20,352 bases of DNA from positions 1 through 20,352 of the forward strand of contig JBEKAR010000010.1 in NCBI GenBank assembly GCA_050015815.1. The letters run 5' to 3'. Below, in pieces: positions 14,541 to 20,198 of the stretch. How positions within the stretch are numbered: position 1 is the stretch's first letter; each line of letters begins with the position of its first letter. The DNA comes from JAJRAL01 sp050015815. GTDB lineage: Archaea; Thermoplasmatota; Thermoplasmata; Methanomassiliicoccales; UBA472. The notes under the pieces were generated by a model. The model was not told where the DNA came from, did no database searches, and saw only the letters and a list, made by a program, of their open reading frames with translations. The position numbers were made by a program, and so were the translations under genes.

Positions 14541-15293
14541 TCACGACGGAGCCTTCGCAAGCGAGCTCGTCATCAGCTCAGCGAGTCCCAGGGCGGCCCT
14601 GCCCCTCGAGGTGATCGAATAGAGCCTCCTTCCCTTGACGGTCGTGACGAGCTCTGCGTCCCTCAAGACCCTGACGTGAAACTGGAGATGCCCGGTGCGG
14701 ATCCCCAACCTCCGTGCCAGCTCCGACAGCGAAAGATCTTCGCCCGCGAGCGCCCTGAGCGCCTCGAGCCTCCGGGCATTTGCCAGCGGGGCCAGCGCTA
14801 GCTCCATGCCCTCTGGAGAGGGATGATCGTTCGATGACATCGCCGCCTCCTCGACGCCGTCCTCTCGCAGCCTCGCCCGGACCCGCTCGTAGACGTCGAG
14901 TACGATCCTCACCTGATTCACCGTCTGCACCCCGGCCTTGCTGCATGCGTCGTCCTGGCAGACCGAGTCCTCGCCGCAGAGCGCCTTCTCAAGAAGCTGG
15001 AGCACCGACCGCGCGGACTCGAGGTCGTCGCGCCTGAGGTCCTCGGCCAGCATGTCCACCGCCTCCCTCATCTTGATCGAGCAGGCGGACCTCATCTGAC
15101 AATCGGCCGCTCCCTGGACGTTGGAGAGGTGATCATCCAGCGACCTTACGCCTTCCTCGCCCGTGGCCAGCGCCAGCTCGTCGACGAAGGCCTGACGGAA
15201 ATCCTCGTACCTCATCGAGACGAGCTGGCCGCCCATCTGCCCAATGTCCTCGCGGAGCGACCTCAGCTCCCGGAGCACCGCGTCCTGCGCCAT
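14541..15293 (-). CDS. ArsR-like regulator with cysteine-rich N-terminal domain
   Basis: A 250-aa protein. Residues 163-235 form an ArsR-type winged helix (LANARRLEALRALAG, LSLSELARRLGI, LQFHVRVLRDAELV, then a GRRLYSITSRGRAAL wing). The first 160 residues are helical and contain Cys65, Cys71, Cys106, Cys112 and Cys117 (C-x5-C and C-x5-C-x4-C), suited to a metal ion, Fe-S cluster or disulfide switch. Usual ArsR proteins have only the winged helix. ATG 15293 is used; a TATA-like box is 28 bp upstream and the frame above it is promoter. Divergent from the PPOX-family gene with a shared promoter, so it probably controls that gene and itself. Confidence 0.8.
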   Translation of the reverse strand: MAQDAVLRELRSLREDIGQMGGQLVSMRYEDFRQAFVDELALATGEEGVRSLDDHLSNVQGAADCQMRSACSIKMREAVDMLAEDLRRDDLESARSVLQLLEKALCGEDSVCQDDACSKAGVQTVNQVRIVLDVYERVRARLREDGVEEAAMSSNDHPSPEGMELALAPLANARRLEALRALAGEDLSLSELARRLGIRTGHLQFHVRVLRDAELVTTVKGRRLYSITSRGRAALGLAELMTSSLAKAPS

Positions 15294-15302
15294 TGAATAG
15301 AA

Positions 15303-15325
15303 AAATATGCATCGGTAATATTTAT
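15303..15325. promoter_or_regulatory. Shared divergent promoter with inverted repeat
   Basis: AAATAT (15303-15308) and ATATTT (15318-15323) are perfect inverted arms with a 9-bp spacer. The right arm lies in the TATA-like AATATTTAT (15317-15325), 28 bp before the minus-strand ATG 15293 and about 40 bp before the plus-strand ATG 15361. A protein bound here would control both genes. Confidence 0.5.
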
Positions 15326-15360
15326 CTATTACTGAGCACTCTATTGACGTCGGTGCAACA

Positions 15361-15771
15361 ATGGTCGCAATCCCAGCTGAAGTGATTGAAGCCGTGAACA
15401 ATCCGAAGGCCGCCAAGGTCCTGGCGACGGTCAAAGAGGACGGCAGCCCGCATGTCATCAGCGTCGGCAGCATCATAGCGCCGAACCCGAACACGATCGC
15501 GTTCGGAGCGATCCTGATGAAGGAGACGAGCAAGAACCTCGAGGCGATGAAGAAGAGCAAGAAGGACGCGGTCGTCCTGGTGACGGTGGAGATGAAGTCC
15601 TACCAGATCCGCGGAAAGGTCAAGGACAAGGTCACGTCCGGGCCGCTCTTCGACAAGATGAACGAGAACCTGAAGAAGATCGGGCTGCAGGCCGGGGTCG
15701 TCTGGACACTGGAGCCGACCGAGGTCTGGAACCAGAGCGCGTCCTACGAGGCCGGCAAGAAGATGGTCTGA
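15361..15771 (+). CDS. Pyridoxamine-5'-phosphate-oxidase-family (PPOX) flavin-binding protein
   Basis: A 136-aa split-barrel protein. The N-terminal half fits the PPOX fold: AKVLATVKEDGSPHVISVGSI, then NTIAFGAILMKETSKNLEAM and VVLVTVEMKSYQIRGKV. The family binds FMN (or F420 in some archaeal/actinobacterial groups) as a small dimer, acting as oxidoreductase or flavin store; substrate unknown. The length is normal. GGTGC lies about six bases before ATG 15361. Divergent from the cysteine-rich ArsR-like regulator, its likely controller. Confidence 0.85.
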   Translation: MVAIPAEVIEAVNNPKAAKVLATVKEDGSPHVISVGSIIAPNPNTIAFGAILMKETSKNLEAMKKSKKDAVVLVTVEMKSYQIRGKVKDKVTSGPLFDKMNENLKKIGLQAGVVWTLEPTEVWNQSASYEAGKKMV

Positions 15772-15816
15772 AACCCTTCGACAAACCACTTCTCTCACCG
15801 TTTTTCCGAGTCTCGG

Positions 15817-16416
15817 TCAGCGAGCGAATGTGCCGCCGCCGTTCCTACCATCGACGATCGACTGGACGTCCCTGCGGCCATAGAACTTGAATCCGCCCCT
15901 CACCTGGCCGTGGAGCATCAGGTTCACCCTCCGGCAGGCTCTCTTCGGCTCGTATCCGTTCTCCAGGACCAGGTAGTAGAAGTTGCTGAACCAGAGCGCC
16001 GCGGTGGAGAACCAGACATCGTCCCTCGGGGCGACCACGGCGTCGGCGCCGGTGTGCTCGATCATCTCGGCCACGAACTCCTTCCGACCGGTCTTGCAGG
16101 CTGAGAGGGTGAGGACCCGCCCCTTGAAGCAACCCTCCCTCAGGTCGCCCGGGTAGAGGTAGCCACGGGGCAGCTCTAGCGCGCCGAGTTCCGGCTTCCC
16201 GTGGGCGGAGAGGTGCACGAAGCCGTAGCGGGAGATGTCCTTCTTCTGCTCGATGTAGTTCACCAGCTGGCTCTTGCCCTTGACGCGGTAGTATGCGACC
16301 CGGTCCCGGTCGTTCTCGAATATCAAGTCGAGGAAGTGGCGGAGCATCTTGCCCTCGTTGAACTTCTGCGACTGGGGGATGCATTCGATGACGAGCACCC
16401 GCCTGCGCCTCGACAT
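15817..16416 (-). CDS. Stand-alone CHAT-domain (caspase-like) protease
   Basis: A 199-aa protein made of little more than one CHAT domain. The catalytic His72 lies in FVHLSAHGKP and the catalytic Cys107 in VLTLSACKTGRKE. Between them are the expected LELPRGYLYPGDL strand/loop, and after them ADAVVAPRDDVWFSTAALWFSNFYYLV and the helix GYEPKRACRRVN. CHAT proteins are cysteine peptidases related to caspases and separase; many carry TPR or other sensor domains, which are missing here. No signal or TM segment. The start ATG 16416 lacks a strong ribosome site. Convergent with the PPOX gene and divergent from the Fe-S protein. Target and activator are unknown. Confidence 0.85.
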   Translation of the reverse strand: MSRRRRVLVIECIPQSQKFNEGKMLRHFLDLIFENDRDRVAYYRVKGKSQLVNYIEQKKDISRYGFVHLSAHGKPELGALELPRGYLYPGDLREGCFKGRVLTLSACKTGRKEFVAEMIEHTGADAVVAPRDDVWFSTAALWFSNFYYLVLENGYEPKRACRRVNLMLHGQVRGGFKFYGRRDVQSIVDGRNGGGTFAR

Positions 16417-16469
16417 GTCTCAGATGATGAGGGGGTCATGTCTTGAAAGGTACCGCGGCGTATGGAATC

Positions 16470-16491
16470 TTCGCGACGTTCCCGTTCGCGA
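16470..16491. repeat. Paired TTCGCGA repeats between divergent genes
   Basis: TTCGCGA occurs at 16470-16476 and 16485-16491 (15-bp period); TCGCGA in each is itself a perfect palindrome. A partial third TTCGC is at 16497-16501. They lie in the 149-bp gap between the CHAT gene and the Fe-S protein gene and could be regulator sites, but GC-rich chance repeats are not excluded. Confidence 0.35.
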
Positions 16492-16565
16492 GGAGGTTCG
16501 CCTCAACCGCCCTGCGACGGGCATACAATGAATAGCGGCGACGGCCTCGGTGGAACGGTGAGATG

Positions 16566-17492
16566 ATGAGGGCCGAGGACGCGGTCGAACATCTGGTGAA
16601 GAGCGGATACAAGGCGAGTTGCCTGCCGGTCTCTAGGCTGAAGGACGCGAGGAACGATCTGGAGGCGCTGCTGTCGAGCGGCGCCCTCGTCGGCTCGTTC
16701 TACGAGATGCACCTATCTCACTTCGCCTGGGACCGCCCAAAAGACTTCCCGGAGGCGGAGTCGGTGATCGTCGTCTCGCTGGCACAGCCGATGGTCCGAA
16801 CATCGTTCGCGATCGACGGCGAGAAGATCGAGGCGCTTGTACCCCCTACCTACGCAGGCTCCAAGAAGATGATCGACGAGGCGAAGGCCAAGCTCGAGAC
16901 GTTCTCGCCCGGGCACAGGTTCGAGTTCGCAAGGCTGCCGATGAAGACCCTCGCCACCAGATCCGGCCTGGCTCGATACGGTCGCAACAACATCACCTAC
17001 GTGGACGGATTCGGCTCGTTCCAGAGGCTCACCGTTTTCCTGACGGACCTGGAATGCGCCTCCGACCACTGGAGCGAGAAGAGGATGCTCGAACGCTGCG
17101 AGAAGTGCACGACCTGCGTCAAGATGTGCCCGACGCGGTCGATCTCGACGGAGCGGTTCCTGATCCACGCGGAGACGTGCCTGACGAACCTGAACGAGAT
17201 GGAAGCAGACAAGCCGTTCCCTTCGTACGTCAGGCCGGAGATGCACAACGCGATCGTCGGATGCATGGTCTGCCAGATGAAGTGCCCCGAGGACAGGAAG
17301 TTCGTCGGGTTCATCGAGGACAGGCGGGGATTCAATGAGGAAGAGACGCGATATCTCATGAAGGGCGATTTCTCCGACGAGAGGAAGGCGAAGGAGATGG
17401 AGGAGAAGCTCACCGAGGTCGGGATCGACCTGAGCATCTTCCCGAGGAACCTGGTCGCACTTGTCGAGAGCGAGAAGCGCAGAGCCACCTAG
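16566..17492 (+). CDS. QueG-like double [4Fe-4S] oxidoreductase
   Basis: A 308-aa iron-sulfur protein. The N-terminal 160 residues resemble the DUF1730/QueG fold (SVIVVSLAQP, LATRSGLARYGRNNITYVDGFG, LTVFLTDLEC). The cysteines form two ferredoxin-type clusters: C178-x2-C181-x2-C184-x3-C188P, then C205, C233-x2-C236-x3-C240P. QueG is epoxyqueuosine reductase in bacteria. Most archaea make archaeosine instead of queuosine, so this is better called QueG-like, with an unknown electron acceptor or substrate. ATG 16566 is chosen because GGTGA (16557-16561) is four bases upstream; ATG 16563 is in frame and one codon longer. Divergent from the CHAT protease gene. Confidence 0.82.
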   Translation: MRAEDAVEHLVKSGYKASCLPVSRLKDARNDLEALLSSGALVGSFYEMHLSHFAWDRPKDFPEAESVIVVSLAQPMVRTSFAIDGEKIEALVPPTYAGSKKMIDEAKAKLETFSPGHRFEFARLPMKTLATRSGLARYGRNNITYVDGFGSFQRLTVFLTDLECASDHWSEKRMLERCEKCTTCVKMCPTRSISTERFLIHAETCLTNLNEMEADKPFPSYVRPEMHNAIVGCMVCQMKCPEDRKFVGFIEDRRGFNEEETRYLMKGDFSDERKAKEMEEKLTEVGIDLSIFPRNLVALVESEKRRAT

Positions 17493-17543
17493 AGTATCAC
17501 CGCACAGCTTCCCGTGCCAGGCAGCGTTCCCCTGACTGGCAAT

Positions 17544-17553
17544 CTTTATATTT
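17544..17553 (+). promoter_or_regulatory. TATA box of the CAU-anticodon tRNA
   Basis: CTTTATATTT is centred about 34 bp before the first tRNA base at 17582, in an otherwise mixed-composition spacer after the Fe-S gene. Confidence 0.6.
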
Positions 17554-17581
17554 CGACCAATCTTAACGAGGGCTGTTCCGA

Positions 17582-17688
17582 AGGGTCCGTAGCTTAGTCC
17601 GGTGGAGCGATCGGCTCATATTTTGCCCATCAAATGAAAATGGGCGATGAGAGACCGATTGGTCGTCGGTTCAAATCCGACCGGGCCC
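17582..17688 (+). tRNA. tRNA with anticodon CAU, probably tRNA-Ile2, with a 33-nt BHB intron
   Basis: Acceptor GGGTCCG (17582-17588) pairs with CGGGCCC (17681-17687, one G-U); the discriminator is A73 and CCA is not encoded. D arm GCTT/GAGC, anticodon stem ATCGG (17609-17613)/CCGAT (17654-17658), T arm GTCGG/CCGAC with loop TTCAAAT. Anticodon CAT is at 17616-17618. The intron is 17620-17652, between positions 37 and 38: CTCA (17614-17617) pairs perfectly with TGAG (17647-17650), the bulges are TAT and AGA, and the inner stem is GCCCAT/ATGGGC. The GGG..CCC acceptor and D/T arms look like archaeal tRNA-Ile2, in which C34 becomes agmatidine to read AUA, rather than elongator tRNA-Met; the gene alone does not prove this. 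Confidence 0.9.
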
Positions 17689-17795
17689 ACTCAAATCATA
17701 TGCTGGTAGCGTTCTTATCTTCGCTGACGCCTAGAGATGTTCAATCAAGGTCTCCCTTAAGCCATTGATACCAGACGTCGCGATTGCGGTAACAC

Positions 17796-18431
17796 TCATG
17801 GAGCTTCCATCGCCACAACTCGATCAACAAGTGCCCGGGCCAGTCGCTGCGAGGAAAGGAGTTTCACCAAGTTCCTCTCATCGCGTGTCACGGAGACCTT
17901 GGGATCCCTTTCCGTCCACGAATCGATGATTTCCGCGGTCATCTCGGGATGGAACTGAGTGCCCAGATAGCGAGGTCCCACGTATGCCTGACAAAGATCT
18001 TCCGGACCGCCCCGGACGAGCAGGGACGCTCCCGGGGGTGTCTCGAAGTAGTCCTCATGCCACTCAAAGACCCACGCTGGGCCGGTCGGTGCCCGAACGG
18101 CTGTCCAGCCATATTCGCGGTGCCGCAGGTGCTTGACTTGGCCTCCCAAAGCGAGCGTGATCAGCTCGCCGCCGGCACATACGCCCATGACTGGTTTGTG
18201 GTTATGGAGGTGCGCCTTGATGACGGCGATCTCGTCCTCATACCAAGGCATCTCTCGGACGGGACCATCGTAGCCCATGATGATCAGGAACCGTGCGGCC
18301 ACCTCCTCGGGTATTTCATCCTTGTGGGCCATCACGGTCTTGGTGGCGATGCCCTTATCCCGGAACAGCAGCGTGAGGTACCCGGAGCCGCCCCCTGCCT
18401 GATGCTCGACAAAGACAGCTGGGGCGGTCAC
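17796..18431 (-). CDS. Class I glutamine amidotransferase-like protein
   Basis: A 211-aa single-domain GATase. The nucleophile Cys85 is in VMGVCAGGEL (family GxCxG), and the His161/Glu163 pair is in LGTQFHPEMT. The oxyanion strand is in FLIIMGYDGPV. The N-terminus (VFVEHQAGGGSGYLTLLFRDKG) resembles stand-alone GMP-synthase-like amidotransferases that act on small molecules or peptides such as gamma-glutamyl conjugates. It is not a subunit of carbamoyl-phosphate or anthranilate synthase by context, since no synthase partner is near. Start GTG 18431, with AGGAG about eight bases upstream. GC is lower than in the block before the tRNA. Confidence 0.82.
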   Translation of the reverse strand: MTAPAVFVEHQAGGGSGYLTLLFRDKGIATKTVMAHKDEIPEEVAARFLIIMGYDGPVREMPWYEDEIAVIKAHLHNHKPVMGVCAGGELITLALGGQVKHLRHREYGWTAVRAPTGPAWVFEWHEDYFETPPGASLLVRGGPEDLCQAYVGPRYLGTQFHPEMTAEIIDSWTERDPKVSVTRDERNLVKLLSSQRLARALVDRVVAMEAP

Positions 18432-18561
18432 AGCTTCTACTCCTCCTCTTCAACTTCCTCAAGCGATAGAGCGATACAAACGGTCATGTTAGATCCTGCA
18501 TGTTCCACTCCGCAATTCGATATACGCCAGTGTCCGTAAATAAGGATGATGTCGTTAATAC

Positions 18562-18575
18562 TATCTAATTAGATA
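18562..18575. repeat. 14-bp perfect palindrome, possible operator
   Basis: TATCTAATTAGATA equals its own reverse complement. It is followed directly by the start of the GC-rich hairpin region. Its AT richness would also suit a promoter for that region reading rightward. Confidence 0.55.
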
Positions 18576-18616
18576 ATGATGAATCGAATGAGAAGGGATG
18601 CGGTGAGGTGCGACTA

Positions 18617-18731
18617 GGAAGGTTCACTTCCCGGTATCTAGATCCTACAGCTAGGCGGTGCGGAGCTCCCCCGGCCGCAAGCGCGGGAAAGCGGCATTCT
18701 GAATATGCCATTAAATAACGAAGTCGCTTCG
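18617..18731. ncRNA. Candidate structured non-coding RNA
   Basis: Successive short complementary segments: GGAAG/CTTCC (18617-18621, 18627-18631), CCTA/TAGG (18644-18647, 18652-18655), GCCGC/GCGGC (18674-18678, 18691-18695), GGCAT/ATGCC (18693-18697, 18705-18709) and CGAAG/CTTCG (18719-18723, 18727-18731). The third and fourth share three bases and so exclude each other. The stretch is GC-rich between AT-rich flanks. Strand and boundaries are unknown; an AT-rich element at 18555-18575 would suit plus-strand transcription. It matches no RNA class I know. Confidence 0.3.
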
Positions 18732-18780
18732 CTGATTGTTCCTCTCTGAAGCATTCAGGTATTTCCGTCCTCAGGGCTTC

Positions 18781-19317
18781 TTAACGCAAGATGTCTCTGA
18801 GCTCTTCAGGATGAGGATTGAGTATCCCATTGCGGCTCTTTGCGAACAGAATCTCCGTTACGACGATCTTAGAGAAGTATCCCTCGAACAGTTTCTTGAA
18901 CAGCTCAAAGAGCCTCGTAAGGTTCTTTTGCTCGTCGACCACAACAGTGAAGGCCCAATCATATTGCCCACTGAGATAATAGCCATCTAGTATCGTTGCT
19001 TCGATGCCTCGCTCTCTTGCCTCTTCAATGAGCGTGGTGCCCAGGATCAATTCAATAAAATGATCGTCAGCCGCTTTTGACGACCTCTCGCACAGAACCA
19101 AGTAGGGTCTCTTCCCAAACTTCAACGGATCGATGATGACTGAATGACCGAGAATGGTGCCGTTCTCTTCCAGATGGCTTAGTACCTTCCATACCTTCCT
19201 TCTAGATATTCCGCTCTTCTCAGCGATCTGAGTTGCATCCAAGCTAGGATTCTCTAGCAGCTCGTTCACGATTCGCGTCTCGTCCGCGTGGTTTTGCTTT
19301 CTCGATGTTTTCGGCAT
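18781..19317 (-). CDS. Lrp/AsnC-like transcriptional regulator
   Basis: A 178-aa protein. An N-terminal helix-turn-helix spans about 12-60 (DETRIVNELLENPSLDATQ, IAEKSGISRRKVWKVLSHL, EENGTILGHSVIID), followed by a C-terminal alpha/beta domain of the Lrp/RAM kind (KRPYLVLCERSS, YYLSGQYDWAFTVVVDEQKN, FSKIVVTEILF). The C-terminal part is longer than in a minimal Lrp protein, with an inserted helical stretch at about 85-110. ATG 19317 is preferred because AGGTG lies seven bases upstream; ATG 19347 would add 10 residues. An inverted repeat at 19352-19369 fits autorepression. The effector, usually an amino acid in this family, is unknown. Confidence 0.82.
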   Translation of the reverse strand: MPKTSRKQNHADETRIVNELLENPSLDATQIAEKSGISRRKVWKVLSHLEENGTILGHSVIIDPLKFGKRPYLVLCERSSKAADDHFIELILGTTLIEEARERGIEATILDGYYLSGQYDWAFTVVVDEQKNLTRLFELFKKLFEGYFSKIVVTEILFAKSRNGILNPHPEELRDILR

Positions 19318-19351
19318 GATCGTACACCTGCCCTTCGACAATGTCATCTTG

Positions 19352-19369
19352 CTGCATGCTATTATGCAG
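19352..19369. promoter_or_regulatory. Inverted repeat in the promoter of the Lrp-like gene
   Basis: CTGCAT (19352-19357) and ATGCAG (19364-19369) are perfect inverted arms with a 6-bp spacer. A weak TATA-like GATTTAAGG (about 19376-19384, minus strand) would start transcription near this repeat, so a bound dimer could block it. Confidence 0.55.
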
Positions 19370-19410
19370 TGTAATACCTTAAATCTATCGTTTTAGAGTA
19401 TTCGATACCA

Positions 19411-19420
19411 AAAAGTATAT
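19411..19420 (+). promoter_or_regulatory. TATA box of the PRC-barrel/LEA-like gene
   Basis: AAAAGTATAT, preceded by CCAA in the BRE place. Transcription would start near 19443, leaving a leader of about 50 nt that contains the 19451-19467 inverted repeat and an AGGTGG ribosome site. Confidence 0.5.
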
Positions 19421-19450
19421 GGGAAATGAGCGCTTACGTCATCTCTAGCC

Positions 19451-19467
19451 CAAATTCGGAGAATTTG
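19451..19467. repeat. 17-bp inverted repeat in the leader
   Basis: CAAATTC, GGA, GAATTTG: seven perfect pairs around a 3-nt loop. It may be an operator just after the transcription start or a leader hairpin about 17 nt before the ribosome site. Confidence 0.55.
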
Positions 19468-19494
19468 AGGCATTGAAAAAAAAAGGTGGTAGAA

Positions 19495-20148
19495 ATGCAA
19501 GAAACCAAAACGGAAAAGATGGAGACAGCAACGCGAGAGTCAGAGAGTGTGCAGACTATCTATTGGGGATACCTTGAATCGAAGGACGTCCTTGATACCA
19601 ACGGTGAGTACGTAGGTGTCCTAAGAGGCATCCTGATCGCTGACAACTGGACGATTCCTGAGGTCGTGATCGAGGTTAATGAGGACGTATTGGATGAGAT
19701 GGGCGTCGAGACGCCGCTATTCAGCGATGCTCTGGTGAACCTCCCGTCCAGGTATGTTCGAAACGGGAGCGACGTTGTTCAGCTCACTGAGAACGTTGCC
19801 TCGCTGAAGGAGGCTGCCAAACCGTACTTCTTGACCAAGAAGCAGGCCAAGGCTAGAGCCCAAGAGGCTGAGAAGCAGGCCGTTACAAAGGTCAAGGAAG
19901 CCAGAGAAAAGGCGAGAGCGGACGCACATCAGATGAGTGAAAAGACAAAGAAGGCAGTGCAGGAGGCTAGGGAGAAGGCGAAGGCCGACGCTCATCAGAT
20001 GAGTGAGAAGGCAAAGAAGGCAGCGCAGGAAGCCAGGGAGAAGGCGAAGGCCGACGCTCATCAGGCGAATGAAAAGGCGAAGACGACCTTGCAAGAGACC
20101 AAAGAGAAAGTGAAAGAGAAGATGCAGGAAGCAAGAGAGAAGAACTAA
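19495..20148 (+). CDS. PRC-barrel protein with LEA-like helical repeat tail
   Basis: A 217-aa protein. Residues 1-20 are polar. About 21-110 form a PRC-barrel (IYWGYLESKDVLDTNGEYVG, LRGILIADNWTIPEVVIEV, LFSDALVNLPSRYV). From 120 to the end it is a highly charged, Ala/Lys/Glu-rich helix with three near-identical 22-residue units (EAREKAKADAHQMSEKAKKA and variants) and degenerate flanking copies. The 11-residue sub-period resembles group 3 LEA proteins, which protect against drying or salt, and also apolipoprotein-like amphipathic helices. ATG 19495 has AGGTGG at 19484-19489; GTG 19486 is part of that ribosome site. A paralogue follows 50 bp downstream. Confidence 0.85.
   Translation: MQETKTEKMETATRESESVQTIYWGYLESKDVLDTNGEYVGVLRGILIADNWTIPEVVIEVNEDVLDEMGVETPLFSDALVNLPSRYVRNGSDVVQLTENVASLKEAAKPYFLTKKQAKARAQEAEKQAVTKVKEAREKARADAHQMSEKTKKAVQEAREKAKADAHQMSEKAKKAAQEAREKAKADAHQANEKAKTTLQETKEKVKEKMQEAREKN
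19897..20094 (+). repeat. Three tandem 66-bp in-frame repeats
   Basis: Units 19897-19962, 19963-20028 and 20029-20094 each encode 22 residues. Units 1 and 2 differ mainly by silent and conservative changes; unit 3 diverges at its 3' end. The in-frame, recent-looking duplication suggests that copy number may vary among strains. Confidence 0.85.
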
Positions 20149-20198
20149 GCGACGAAAAGGTGAGGATCGGAGACACCAGTCTTCAGTGAGGTGAAAAG

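Larger units (their letters stand above)
18432..18780. other. 349-bp gap between two minus-strand genes
   Basis: No convincing coding frame is seen. The part nearest the amidotransferase (18432-18545) should hold its promoter, but I see no clear TATA box. The centre has a perfect AT-rich palindrome (18562-18575) followed by a GC-rich stretch able to fold into several short hairpins (18617-18731). The right end (18732-18780) leads into the 3' end of the Lrp-type gene. Confidence 0.6.

Noticed and set aside
16566..17492. Bona fide epoxyqueuosine reductase (queG)
   Set aside because: The cluster cysteines fit, but archaea generally make archaeosine and no queuosine gene is nearby, so only QueG-like is supported.
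17582..17688. Initiator tRNA-Met
   Set aside because: It starts with a standard G1-C72 pair and lacks the three G-C pairs at the base of the anticodon stem expected of initiators.
18576..18700. C/D-box guide RNA (ATGATGA at about 18576 and CTGA at about 18699)
   Set aside because: The boxes are about 120 nt apart, twice the usual size, and no inner C'/D' boxes are seen.
18650..18710. Resemblance to the 5' domain of archaeal SRP RNA (CTAGGC, then GGAAAGC and ATGCC)
   Set aside because: The similarity is a few short words, and the S domain with its conserved asymmetric loop is absent within the available 130 bp.
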